Part shown: positions 27,032 through 38,500 of the stretch, piece after piece | How positions within the stretch are numbered: the first letter of the stretch is position 1 | Layout: every line of letters begins with the position of its first letter | Origin: Agromyces sp. H17E-10 | Lineage (GTDB): Bacteria; Actinomycetota; Actinomycetes; Actinomycetales; Microbacteriaceae | Length of the DNA: 64,000 nt | Assembly: GCF_022919715.1 (NCBI RefSeq) | Contig: NZ_CP095042.1 | Location: 744,001-808,000, forward strand | Direction of reading: 5' to 3' | Made by a program: the position numbers and the translations under genes | Notes under the pieces: model-generated | What the model was told of the DNA's origin: nothing | The model's input: only the letters and a program-made list of their open reading frames with translations | The model's database searches: none

Positions 27032-28306
<1,275 letters not shown>

Positions 28307-28433
28307 GGGGCCTCCAGGGGGTTCTGGGCGCGCGCGGGCCGACGGGCCCGTCGTCGGATTGCTTCATCATACGGCGGCGCGCATGCGCGCCCCGCCATGT
28401 GACGTCAGCCGTCGGACGGGCGGGCAAGGCGGT

Positions 28434-28482
28434 CGGTCGAGTAGCGCAGCCCCAGTGGTCGAGGAGCGAAGCGTATCGAGAC
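28434..28482. repeat. Truncated plus complete palindromic element downstream of the SnoaL-like gene
   Basis: GGTCGAGTAGCGCAG (28434-28448) is a left half without its right end; a full short copy GGTCGAGGAGCG...TATCGAGACC follows at 28456-28482. This looks like a deletion derivative of a tandem pair. Confidence 0.75.
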
Positions 28483-28500
28483 CCCGCCCCCGCCTCCCGC

Positions 28501-28884
28501 CTACTCGCTGTGGTCGCGCGCCATGTACCACTCGGTGAACTCGGTGGCGCGCCCGTCGGGCGCGAACCGGATCACCCACAGGTTGAGGTAGTCGCGCTCA
28601 GCCGGGTACTCGGTGCGGCCCTGCACGAAGGCGAGATCGGATGCCTCGTGCAGGGGCTTCCACTCGAACGACCATTCGCCGTCCTGGTCGGCGTGCTCGA
28701 GCCAGCCCGCGACGATGCCCTCGTGCCCGCGCAGCGGTTCGGCGTCGGGCGCGAGCAGGTAGACCGCGTCGACGGTGAAGAGGGCCCGGATGTCGTCGGG
28801 GTCGTTGCTGCGCCAGGCCCGCACGTAGCCGTCGACCCAGTTCGAGGTGCGATCGGATGCCGGTTCGTTCGTCGTCTCGCTCAT
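28501..28884 (-). CDS. SnoaL/NTF2-like domain protein
   Basis: 127-aa protein with the compact alpha+beta cone typical of SnoaL-like proteins: WVDGYVRAWRSNDPDDIRALFTVDAVYLLAP, then EGIVAGWLEHAD and a C-terminal sheet ending ATEFTEWYMARDHSE. Such proteins are polyketide cyclases, isomerases or binding proteins; no catalytic residue set can be assigned. It is a single gene bounded by palindromic elements on both sides, on the same strand as lysC. Confidence 0.8.
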   Translation of the reverse strand: MSETTNEPASDRTSNWVDGYVRAWRSNDPDDIRALFTVDAVYLLAPDAEPLRGHEGIVAGWLEHADQDGEWSFEWKPLHEASDLAFVQGRTEYPAERDYLNLWVIRFAPDGRATEFTEWYMARDHSE

Positions 28885-28928
28885 GACCCCGGTCTACGCG
28901 AGCCCCATGCGTGCGTCAACCGCCGATC

Positions 28929-29000
28929 GGTCGAGGAGGCGCGCAGCGCCGCATCGAGACGGTGACGGGTCTCGATACGCTTCTTCGTCGCTGCTCGACC
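28929..29000. repeat. Inverted pair of palindromic elements between recR and the SnoaL-like gene
   Basis: Copies at 28929-28960 (GGTCGAGGAGGCGCGCAGC...) and 28968-29000 (GGTCTCGATACGCTTCTTCG...GCTCGACC) are inverted and 7 bp apart, 16 bp from the recR stop, so they could end the dnaX-recR transcript. Confidence 0.8.
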
Positions 29001-29016
29001 ACCGGTGCGTGCGACA

Positions 29017-29613
29017 TCAGCCGACGACGCGACGCCCCTCGAACGCGCGGCCGAGGGTGACCTCGTCGGCGTACTCGAGGTCGCCGCCGACGGGAAGGCC
29101 GGAGGCGAGCCGCGTGACCTTGATCTCGAGCGTGGTGAGCAGTCGGCTGAGGTAGGTGGCCGTCGCCTCGCCCTCGAGGTTCGGGTCGGTCGCGATGATG
29201 ACCTCGGTGACGGAGCCGTCGGCGAGCCGCTGCATGAGCTGGCGGATGCGCAGCTCGTCGGGGCCGATGCCGTCGATCGGGCTGATCGCGCCGCCGAGCA
29301 CGTGGTACAGCCCGCGGAACTCGCGGGTGCGCTCGATCGCCACCACGTCTTTCGCCTCCTCGACGACGCAGATGTACGACGGGTCGCGCCGAGGGTCGCG
29401 GCAGATCGAGCAGGTCGACTGCTCGGAGACGTTGCCGCAGATCTCGCAGAACCGCACCTTGTCGCGGATCTGCAGCAGGATCTCGGCGAGCCGCGAGACG
29501 TCGAAGTGCTCGGTCTGCACGATGTGGAACGCGATGCGCTGGGCGGACTTCGGCCCGATGCCGGGCAGCCGGCCGAGCTCGTCGATCAGTTCTTGGACGA
29601 TGCCTTCGTACAC
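29017..29613 (-). CDS. recR: Recombination mediator RecR
   Basis: 198-aa RecFOR-pathway protein that loads RecA at gaps. Helix-hairpin-helix at [20 protein letters not shown], Cys4 zinc finger [16 protein letters not shown], Toprim domain starting [16 protein letters not shown], and the C-terminal [19 protein letters not shown]. It starts 3 nt after the dnaX stop. A ybaB-type gene, commonly found between dnaX and recR in other bacteria, is absent. Confidence 0.96.
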   Translation of the reverse strand: MYEGIVQELIDELGRLPGIGPKSAQRIAFHIVQTEHFDVSRLAEILLQIRDKVRFCEICGNVSEQSTCSICRDPRRDPSYICVVEEAKDVVAIERTREFRGLYHVLGGAISPIDGIGPDELRIRQLMQRLADGSVTEVIIATDPNLEGEATATYLSRLLTTLEIKVTRLASGLPVGGDLEYADEVTLGRAFEGRRVVG

Positions 29614-29616
29614 GGG

Positions 29617-32079
29617 CTACGCACGCTCCCCGAACCCGCGACCGGGCACTTCGATCTCTTCGAGGAAGGTCGCGCCGAGCACCTCGCGCACGACCGCCTC
29701 GCCGTACCGCTGGATGCCGCCGTCGGTGGTCGACGCGGCCGGTCGCGGTCGGCTCGGCGCCGACGCGCGTGCCGCGACGGCGGGCTCGGCCGACGCCGAA
29801 CGCGGGGCGACGGGCGGCGCGGAGTCGAACGACTCGGGCTCAGGGCCCGGGTCGAATGGCGGCTCGTCGTCGGCGGGCGGCGCATCAGCGTCGTCGGGCA
29901 CGTAGTCGGGCACGTCGCCCGCAGCGACCGGACGGGCAGCGGCGGAGACGGCCGTCGCCGTCTGCCGTGTCGTCTGCTCGGCAGGCGTGGATTCGGGCCG
30001 CTCGGCGAGCGCCGTCGCGGTTCGGGCGGTCGGCGTGACGGAGGCTGCGTCGGTGTCGCCTTCGGGATCGCGGGGAATGGCGACGGTCGCCCAGGAATCG
30101 ACGGGACCCGACGGTGCCGACGCCCCGGCGCTCGTCGTGCTCGGCGCCAGGTCCGCCGCCGAAGTCGACTCCGACGCCGAGGTGCCTGACCGGGTCGCCC
30201 CCGTGGCGCCGGCTGCGGTCGCCGGTGCGGCGACGGGAGTCGTGCCGGCGTCTCCGGCCGGACGCGAGGGCGGCGCCGACGGCGTCTCGGGCCGAGCTGC
30301 ACCACCCGGCCCGCCGCCGCCGATCACCCGAGGGATGAACTTGACCGTCACGCCGAGCACCTCGTCGATCGCCGCACGAAGCAGCTCCGCCGAGTTCTGC
30401 GATCCGGTGCCGCTGCGCAAGCCCTCGACGTCACCGGCGCTCGTGAAGCCGAGCACGAGGACTGCCTCGTCGGTACGGTACTCGAGCACCTGCGCGGTCA
30501 GCGCGGCCATCCACGCGGTGCGCTTCTTGCGCTGGAGGACGTTGAGCACCTCGGGCCAGGCGTCGCGCATCTGCTGCACGGTGATCGGCCCGCTCGGCCG
30601 CGTGAACGCCGGCGCCGTCGGAGAGGCGTCCGCCGTCGCACGCGCGGTCGGCGGTTCGGCGGCAGCGGCCGATGCCTCGGCAGCGGCAGGTGCCTCGGGA
30701 GCCGCGGGTCGCTCGGCGGCCGCGCGCTGCTCGGGCATGGCGGCCTCGAGCACCTCCGCCACGCGGGCGGGTTCGGCCATCGGCTCCGCGCCACGCGACG
30801 GACGTGCCGGCTCCGCCGCAACGCTCGCCGCGGCGGGTCGAGCGGGCGAATCGGCCCGACGTGCGCTCTGATCGACCGTCTCGGTCGCGGCCGCGGGACT
30901 CGCTGCCGCTCCCCCGGCGCCGACCTGGCGCTCAAGCCGCTCGACGCGTGCGAGTGCCCCGCGCGCGGTGTCGTCGCTCGCGGGCACGAGCACGCGGGCG
31001 AGCATGAGTTCGAGGTGCAGGCGCGGCGAGGTCGCCCCCGTCATCTCGGTGAGCGTCTGGCTGACGAGGTCGGCGACGCGCGACAGCTCGGCGGGGCCGA
31101 ACGCCCGCGCCTGCACGGCCATGCGGGCGAGCTCGTCTTCGGGCACCCCGCGCAGCACCGCGGCGGCGGCCTCGGGCGTCGACGCCGCCACGACGATCAG
31201 GTCGCGCAGGCGCTCGAGCAGGTCCTCGACGAAGCGCCGCGGATCCTGCCCGGTCTGCACCACGCGGTCGGCCGCCGCGAACGCACCGGCGGCGTCGTGC
31301 GAGCCGATCGCGTCGATCACCTCGTCGAGCAGGGCGCCGTGCGTGTAGCCGAGCAGGGCGACGGCGCGCTCGTAGTCGATGGCCGAGCCCTCGGAGCCCG
31401 CGATGAGCTGGTCGAGCAGCGACAGCGTGTCGCGCGGCGACCCGCCGCCGGCTCGCACGACGAGCGCGAGCACGCCCGGCTCGACCGAGATGCCCTCTTC
31501 GTTGCAGAGCTGCTGCACGTACTCGAGCATGGGTGCCGGCGGCACGAGCCGGAACGGGTAGTGGTGCGTGCGCGAGCGGATCGTGCCGAGCACCTTGTCG
31601 GGCTCGGTCGTCGCGAAGATGAACTTCACGTGCTCGGGCGGCTCTTCGACGATCTTGAGCAGCGCGTTGAACCCGCCCGAGGTCACCATGTGCGCCTCGT
31701 CGATGATGAAGATCTTGTAGCGATCGCGCGCCGGCGCGAAGATGGCGCGCTCGCGCAGGTCACGGGCGTCGTCGACACCACCGTGGCTCGCGGCGTCGAT
31801 CTCGACCACGTCGAGCGACCCGCCACCACCACGGGAGAGCTCGATGCAGCTCGGGCACACCCCGCACGGAGCATCCGTCGGCCCTTCAGCGCAGTTGAGG
31901 CAGCGCGCGAGGATGCGCGCGGACGTCGTCTTGCCGCACCCGCGCGGGCCGCTGAAGAGGTACGCGTGATTGACCCGATCGGTGCGGAGCGCCGTCATCA
32001 GCGGCTCCGTCACCTGGGACTGGCCGATCATCTCGGCGAACGTCTCTGGCCGGTAGCGGCGATATAGGGCGGTGACCAC
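29617..32079 (-). CDS. dnaX: DNA polymerase III subunit gamma/tau
   Basis: 820-aa clamp-loader ATPase. Walker A GPRGCGKTTSARILA, the four-Cys zinc module (CLNC...CGVCPSC), Walker B IFIIDEAHMV and the arginine-finger region LGTIRSRTHHYPFRLV lie in the first 200 residues; domain III follows to about residue 370. The rest is Ala/Pro/Thr-rich linker with a small folded block (about residues 500-590, PITVQQMRDAWPEVLNVLQ). GTG start. No A-run slippery site for programmed frameshifting was seen, so only the long form is expected. Translated with recR. Confidence 0.95.
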   Translation of the reverse strand: MVTALYRRYRPETFAEMIGQSQVTEPLMTALRTDRVNHAYLFSGPRGCGKTTSARILARCLNCAEGPTDAPCGVCPSCIELSRGGGGSLDVVEIDAASHGGVDDARDLRERAIFAPARDRYKIFIIDEAHMVTSGGFNALLKIVEEPPEHVKFIFATTEPDKVLGTIRSRTHHYPFRLVPPAPMLEYVQQLCNEEGISVEPGVLALVVRAGGGSPRDTLSLLDQLIAGSEGSAIDYERAVALLGYTHGALLDEVIDAIGSHDAAGAFAAADRVVQTGQDPRRFVEDLLERLRDLIVVAASTPEAAAAVLRGVPEDELARMAVQARAFGPAELSRVADLVSQTLTEMTGATSPRLHLELMLARVLVPASDDTARGALARVERLERQVGAGGAAASPAAATETVDQSARRADSPARPAAASVAAEPARPSRGAEPMAEPARVAEVLEAAMPEQRAAAERPAAPEAPAAAEASAAAAEPPTARATADASPTAPAFTRPSGPITVQQMRDAWPEVLNVLQRKKRTAWMAALTAQVLEYRTDEAVLVLGFTSAGDVEGLRSGTGSQNSAELLRAAIDEVLGVTVKFIPRVIGGGGPGGAARPETPSAPPSRPAGDAGTTPVAAPATAAGATGATRSGTSASESTSAADLAPSTTSAGASAPSGPVDSWATVAIPRDPEGDTDAASVTPTARTATALAERPESTPAEQTTRQTATAVSAAARPVAAGDVPDYVPDDADAPPADDEPPFDPGPEPESFDSAPPVAPRSASAEPAVAARASAPSRPRPAASTTDGGIQRYGEAVVREVLGATFLEEIEVPGRGFGERA

Positions 32080-32161
32080 GCATCAATCGTAGTTGCCGCG
32101 TCCGACACGGCATCCGGATGCCTCGGGCGTACGATGCACGGACGGAAGGAGCGTGATCACG

Positions 32162-32530
32162 GTGACGACGATGACCCCGGCTCAGCTCGAGAGGTTCCAG
32201 GCCCGGCTGCTCGCCGAGCGCGCCGACGCCCAGGAGCGCGCCGCAGAGTTCGACGACCAGATGAGCGAGGTGCGCCACGCCCGCTCCGAGGCGAGCGCCG
32301 ACGACGAGCACGACCCCGAGGGCCCGACGATGACGCAGGAGTGGTCGCAGCGCACCGCCGTGCTCGCCGACGTGCAGTCGGAGCTCGCCGAGATCGACCA
32401 CGCGCTCGCCCGCATCGCCGACGGAACCTACGGCGTCTGCGCGAGGTGCGGCAAGCGCATCACCGTCGCCCGCCTCGACGCCCGTCCGACCGCGACGCTC
32501 TGCATCGACTGCGCCCGCCTCGAGCGGTGA
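32162..32530 (+). CDS. TraR/DksA-type zinc-finger protein
   Basis: About 122 aa. An N-terminal coiled-coil of two helices (AQLERFQARLLAERADAQERA; QSELAEIDHALARIADG) is followed by a Cys4 zinc finger CARCGKRI...LCIDC, the DksA/TraR architecture. Such proteins bind RNA polymerase through its secondary channel; actinobacterial members are poorly characterised. Start choice is uncertain: AAGGAG (32146-32151) best serves GTG 32162, while GTG 32153 and ATG 32171 are alternatives. It is divergent from dnaX and ends at a bidirectional hairpin. Confidence 0.85.
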   Translation: MTTMTPAQLERFQARLLAERADAQERAAEFDDQMSEVRHARSEASADDEHDPEGPTMTQEWSQRTAVLADVQSELAEIDHALARIADGTYGVCARCGKRITVARLDARPTATLCIDCARLER

Positions 32531-32533
32531 CGA

Positions 32534-32568
32534 GGCGGGTGCCCGGCGATCCTCGCCGGGCACCCGCC
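32534..32568. terminator. Bidirectional terminator hairpin between convergent genes
   Basis: Perfect 16-bp arms (32534-32549 and 32553-32568, GGCGGGTGCCCGGCGA) with a 3-nt loop, 4 bp after the DksA-like stop and 8 bp before the TIG-protein stop. Confidence 0.85.
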
Positions 32569-32575
32569 ACCGATC

Positions 32576-35500
32576 TCAGGAGCGAGCCGAGCGGCGACGC
32601 ACCACGAGCAGCATCCCGAGCCCGAGCAGGAGCACCCCGCCGCCGAGTGCGAGCGGACCGATCAGGTCGATGCCCGTCGCCGCCATGCCGCCGGACGGCG
32701 CGCCCGGCGTGGGCGCCGGGGTCGGCGTCGGCTGGTAGGTGAACGCGTCGGGCAGGTTCGCCTCGCCGCACTGCTCGCTGCCGACGACGGTGATGTCGAC
32801 GACTCCCGTGCCCGCCGGGGCCACCGCGACGATCGTGCCGTCATCGACCACCTCGAACGAGGTCGCCGGGGTGTCGCCGAAGAGCACATCGGTCGCGCCG
32901 GTGAAGCACTGGCCGGCGATCGTGACCTCGGTTCCGCCTGCGGCGGGTCCCGTCGGAGGCTCGACGTCGTCGATCGCCGCCGGCAGATAGGTGAACTCGA
33001 GCGGGCCGCTCGCGCCGCCCGGCGTCGTGACCACCACGTCGACCGCCCCGGCGGCGTGCGGCGGGGTGACGAACGTGATCTCGGTGTCGCTCACCTGGGT
33101 GAACGGCACCTCAACCCCGTCGACCGTCACTTCCGAGGCATCCCCGAGATCGGCGCCCGTGATGGTGACGACCGTGCCGCCGCTGGCGGGCCCCTCGTCG
33201 GGGGCGAGGCTCGTGAGCGCCGGAACGGCGACGAACGTGAACGGCAGCGCGTTGCTCTCGCCGCCGACGGTCGTCACGACGACATCGGCGGGGCCGGCCA
33301 CGTGCGCCGGGGTCACGAACGTGATCTCCGTGTCGCTGACCTGCGTGAACGGCACGGGGACTCCGCCGATCGTCACGCCGGTCGCGTCACCGAGATCGGT
33401 GCCGGTGATCGTCACGGCGGTGCCGCCCGCGATCGGCCCCGCGTCAGGCTCGAGGGCGTCGAGCACGGGAGCCGGTACGTAGGTGAACGGCAGCGCGTTG
33501 CTCGCCCCGCCAGGAGTGGTGACGACCACGTCGACCGTGCCGGCGGCGTGCGGCGGAGTCGTGAACGTCACCTCCGTATCGCTCACCTGCGTGAAGGCCA
33601 CCGGCGCTCCGTCGACCGTCACCCCCGACGCGTCCGCGAGATCGGAGCCGCTGATCGTGACGAGCGTGCCGCCCGCCGTCGGTCCTTCGTCGGGCGAGAG
33701 GGTGTCGAGGCCCGCGGCGACGATGTAGAGGTACGGCAGCGCGTTGCTGTCGCCGCCCGCCGTCGTCACGACCACGTCGGCCGTCCCCGGGATGTGTGCC
33801 GGGGTCGTGAAGGTGATTTCGGTGTCGCTCACCTGCACGAAAGGCACCGGCACCCCATCGATCGTCACCTCGGTCGCACCGCCCAGGTCGGTTCCCGTGA
33901 TCGTCACCGGCGTCCCGCCGGCCGACGGCCCCTGGTCCGGCGCGAGGCCGGTGAGGATGGGCGCCGGCACGTACTCGAACGGCAGCGCGTTGCTGGCACC
34001 GCCTGCGGTCGTCACGACCACATCGACCTCACCCGCGGCGTGCGCCGGGGTCGTGAAGGTGATCTCCGTGTCGCTCACCTGCGTGAAGGCCACGGGCACC
34101 CCGTCGACGGTCACGGCGGTGGCGCCGCCGAGTGCGGTGCCCGTGATCGTGACGGGCGTTCCACCGGCGACCGGGCCGGCGTCCGGCGCGAGAGCGGTGA
34201 GGACCGGTGCCGCCACGAACGTGAACGGCAGCGCGTTGCTCGGTCCTCCCGCGGTCGTCACGACCACGTTGACCGCTCCGGCCGCGTGGGCCGGCGTCGT
34301 GAAGTCGATCTCGGTTCCGCTGACCTGGCTGAACGCCACCGGCACACCGTCGACCGTCACCTCGGTCGCTCCCGCGAGGTCGGTGCCGGTGATCGTCACC
34401 GGGGTACCGCCCGCTACGGGGCCCTCGTCGGGGTCGAGGAGCGTGAGCACCGGCGCCGGCACGTACGTGAACGGCAGCGGATTGCTCGACCCGCCGGGCG
34501 TCGTCACGACGACGTCGACGGGGCCGGCTGCGTGCGACGGCGTCTGGAATGCGACGGTCGTGTCGTCCACCTGGGTGAACGGCACCGACACCCCGCCGAT
34601 GGTGAGCTCCGTCGTGCCACCGAGGTTCGTGCCCGTGACGGTCACGATCGTGCCCCCCGCCGTCGGGCCCTCATCGGGCACGAGCGCCGTGATCGCCGGC
34701 AGTGCGACGTAGGTGAACGGCAACGCATTGCTGTCACCGCCCGGCGTCGTCACGACTACGTCGACCGCACCCGCGACATGCGCCGGCGTCGTGAAGGTGA
34801 TCTCGGTGTCGCTCACCGGCGTGAACGCCACCGGCACACCATCGACCGTGACCTCCGTCGCACCGCCGAGGGCCGTACCCGTGATCGTCACCGGGGTGCC
34901 ACCCGCCACCGGGCCCGCGTCCGGGTCGAGACTCGTCAGCGCCGGCGTAGCGAAGTAGGTGAAGGTGAGCGGCCCGCTTTCGCCACCGGGGGTGCTGACG
35001 ATGACGTCGACCGGCCCCGCGGCATGCGGTGGCGTCGTGAACACGATCATCGTGTCACTCACCGGGGTGAAGGGCACGGGGACGCCGTCGACCGTCAGCT
35101 CGGTCGCACCGCTGAGCGCGGTACCCGTGACGGTGACGATGGTTCCACCCGCAATCGGGCCCTGATCGGGATCGAGCGCCGTGAGCGTGGGCACGTCGTA
35201 GTACGTGAACGGCAGGGCGTTGCTCTCACCGCCGCCCGTGGTCACGACGACGTCGACCGCGCCGGCCGCGTGGGCCGGTGTCTCGAACGTGATCTCCGTG
35301 TCACTGACCTGGGTGAACGGCACCGGCACCCCGTCGACCGTGACCTCGGTCGCCCCCGCGAGGTCGGTTCCCGTGATCGTCACCGGCGTGCCGCCCGCGA
35401 CCGGACCCGCGTCAGGATCGAGGGCATCGATCACCGGGCCGGGGAGGTAGGTGAACTCGAGCGGGTCGCTCGCACCGCCGGGCGTCGTCACCACGACGTC

Positions 35501-38500
35501 GACCGGTCCCGCCGCGTGCGGCTCGGTCGTGAACGTGATCTGCGTGTCGCTCACCTGCGTGAACGGCACGGACACCCCGTCGACCGTGACCTCGGTCGCA
35601 CCGCCGAGCGCGGTGCCGTCGATCGTCACGAGCGTGCCGCCCGCAGCCGGACCCTCATCAGGGGTGAGGCTCGTCAGCACCGGCATGTCGAAATAGGTGA
35701 ACGGCAACGCGTTGCTGTCCCCGCCCGGCGTCGTGACCACCACGTCGACCGGGCCGGCCGCGTGGGCCGGTGTCTCGAACGTGATCTCCGTATCGCTCAC
35801 CTGGGTGAACGGCACCGACACCCCGTCGACCGTGACCTCGGTCGCCCCCGCGAGGTCGGTTCCCGTGATCGTCACCGGCGTGCCGCCCGCGACCGGGCCC
35901 TCATCGGGCGTGAGCGCCGTGAGCGCCGGCGCCGGCACGTAGGTGAACGTGAGCGGATCGCTCTCACCGCCCGGAGTCGTGACCGTGACATCCACCGGTC
36001 CCGCCGCGTGCGGCTCGGTCGTGAACGTGATCTGCGTGTCGCTCACCTGCGTGAACAGCACGGACACCCCGTCGACCGTGACCTCGGTCGCACCGCCGAG
36101 CGCGGTGCCGTCGATCGTCACGAGCGTGCCGCCCGCGGTCGGCCCCTCATCGGGATCCAGCGACGTCAACACCGGCACATCGAAGTACGTGAACGGCAAC
36201 GCGTTGCTCTCACCACCGGGCGTGGTCACGACCACGTCGACCGCGCCGGCCGCGTGGGCCGGTGTCTCGAACGTGATCTCCGTATCGCTCACCTGGGTGA
36301 ACGGCACCGACACCCCGTCGACCGTGACCTCGGTCGCACCCGCCAGGTCGGTGCCGGTGATCGTCACCGGCGTGCCGCCCGCGACCGGACCCTCATCAGG
36401 GGCCAACGCCGTCAGCACCGGCGCCGGCACGTAGGTGAACGGCAGCGGATCGCTCTCACCGCCCGGAGTCGTGACCGTGACATCCACCGGCCCCGCCGCG
36501 TGCGGCAGGGTCTCGAACGTGATCTCCGTGTCACTCACCTGCGTGAACGGCACCGACACCCCGTCGACCGTCACCTGCGTCGCACCACCGAGCGCGGTGC
36601 CGTCGATCGTCACGAGCGTGCCACCCGCGGTCGGCCCCTCATCGGGATCCAGCGACGTCAACACCGGCACATCGAAGTACGTGAACGGCAGCGCGTTGCT
36701 CGGCCCGCCCGCGGTCACGACGACCACGTTCACCGGACCCGCGGCGTGGGCCGGCGTCTCGAACGTGACCTCCGTGTCGCTCACCGGGGTGAACGGCACC
36801 GACACCCCGTCGACCGTGACCTCGGTCGCACCCGCCAAGTCGGTTCCCGTGATCGTCACCGGCGTGCCGCCAGCGACCGGGCCCTCATCAGGGGCCAACG
36901 ACGTCAGTACCGGCGCCGGCACGTAGGTGAACGGCAGCGGGTTGCTCTCACCGCCCGGCGTCGTCACGATCACATCGACCGTGCCCGCCGCGTGCGGCGG
37001 GGTCTCGAACGCCACCGTCGTGTCGTCCACCTGCGTGAACGGCACCGACACCCCATCGATCGTCAGGTCCGTCGTACCCGCGAGGTCAGTACCCGTGACC
37101 GTCACGATCGTGCCACCGGCAGTCGGACCCTCATCGGGTGCGAGCGTGACGATCGCCGGCACGTCGTAATACGTGAACGGCAGGGCGTTGCTCTCGCCGC
37201 CGCCCGTGGTCACGACGACGTCCACCGCACCCGCCGCATGCGCCGGCGTCTCGAACGTGATCTCCGTGTCGCTCACCTGGGTGAACGGCACCGGCACCCC
37301 GTCGACCGTGACCTCGGTCGCCCCCGCCAGGTCGGTTCCCGTGATCGTCACCGGCGTGCCGCCCGCGACCGGACCCGCGTCAGGATCGAGGGCATCGATC
37401 ACCGGGCCGGGGAGGTAGGTGAACTCGAGCGGATCGCTCGCACCGCCGGGCGTCGTCACCACCACGTCGACCGGGCCCGCCGCATGCGGCTCGGTCGTGA
37501 ACGTGATCTGCGTGTCGCTCACCTGCGTGAACGGCACCGACACCCCGTCCACCGTCACCTGCGTCGCACCGCCGAGCGCGGTGCCGTCGATCGTCACGAG
37601 TGTGCCACCCGCAGCCGGACCCTCATCAGGGGTGAGGCTCGTCAGCACCGGCACATCGAAGTACGTGAACGGCAACGCGTTGCTCTCACCACCAGGCGTG
37701 GTCACGACCACGTCGACCGGGCCGGCCGCGTGCGCAGGCGTCGTGAACGTGATCTGCGTGTCACTCACCTGCGTGAACGGCACCGACACCCCGTCCACCG
37801 TCACCTCGCTCGCACCCGCCAGATCGGTGCCGTTGATCGTCACCGGTGTGCCGCCGGCGACCGGACCTGCATCAGGATCGAGGTCGGTCAGCACCGGCGC
37901 CGGAATGTACGTGAACGTGAGCGGATCACTCTCACCACCGGCAGTCGTGACCGTCACGTCGACGGGACCGGCGGCATGCGCCGGGGTCGAGAACGTCACA
38001 TGCGTGTCGTCGACCTGCGTGAAGCCGACGGAGGCGCCGTCGACGGTCACCGCGGTCGCGCCGGCGAGGTTCGTGCCCTCGATCGTGACGAGCGTGTTGC
38101 CCGCCGTCGGTCCTTCGTCAGGGGTGAGCGTCGTGAGCACCGGCGCCGGCACGTAGGTGAACGGCAGCGGCCCGGAAACCCCGGCGGGAGTGGTCACGAC
38201 CACGTCGACCGTGCCCGCGGCGTGCGGTGGCGTCGTGAACGTGATCTGCGACGCGCTCACCTGGTTGAACGTCACGGAAGCTCCACCGATGGTGACGGCC
38301 GTCGCATCGCCGAGCGCGGTGCCGTCGATCGTGACGAGCGTGCCGCCGTCCGTCGGCCCTTCGTCGGGTGTGAGCGTCGTCAGTACGGGGGCGACGAGGT
38401 TCGGGCCGACGAGTGCACGGGCCAGGTCGAGTTCGAGCAGCTCCGGCACGATCGTCGTGGGCAGCAGGCTCAGTCGCAGTGCCGTCTCCTGGAAGACCTG

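Noticed and set aside
28307..28433. Lysine or other riboswitch upstream of lysC
   Set aside because: No recognisable aptamer core or conserved stems in this short GC-rich leader.
29617..32079. Programmed frameshift in dnaX
   Set aside because: No A-run slippery heptamer or downstream structure could be identified.
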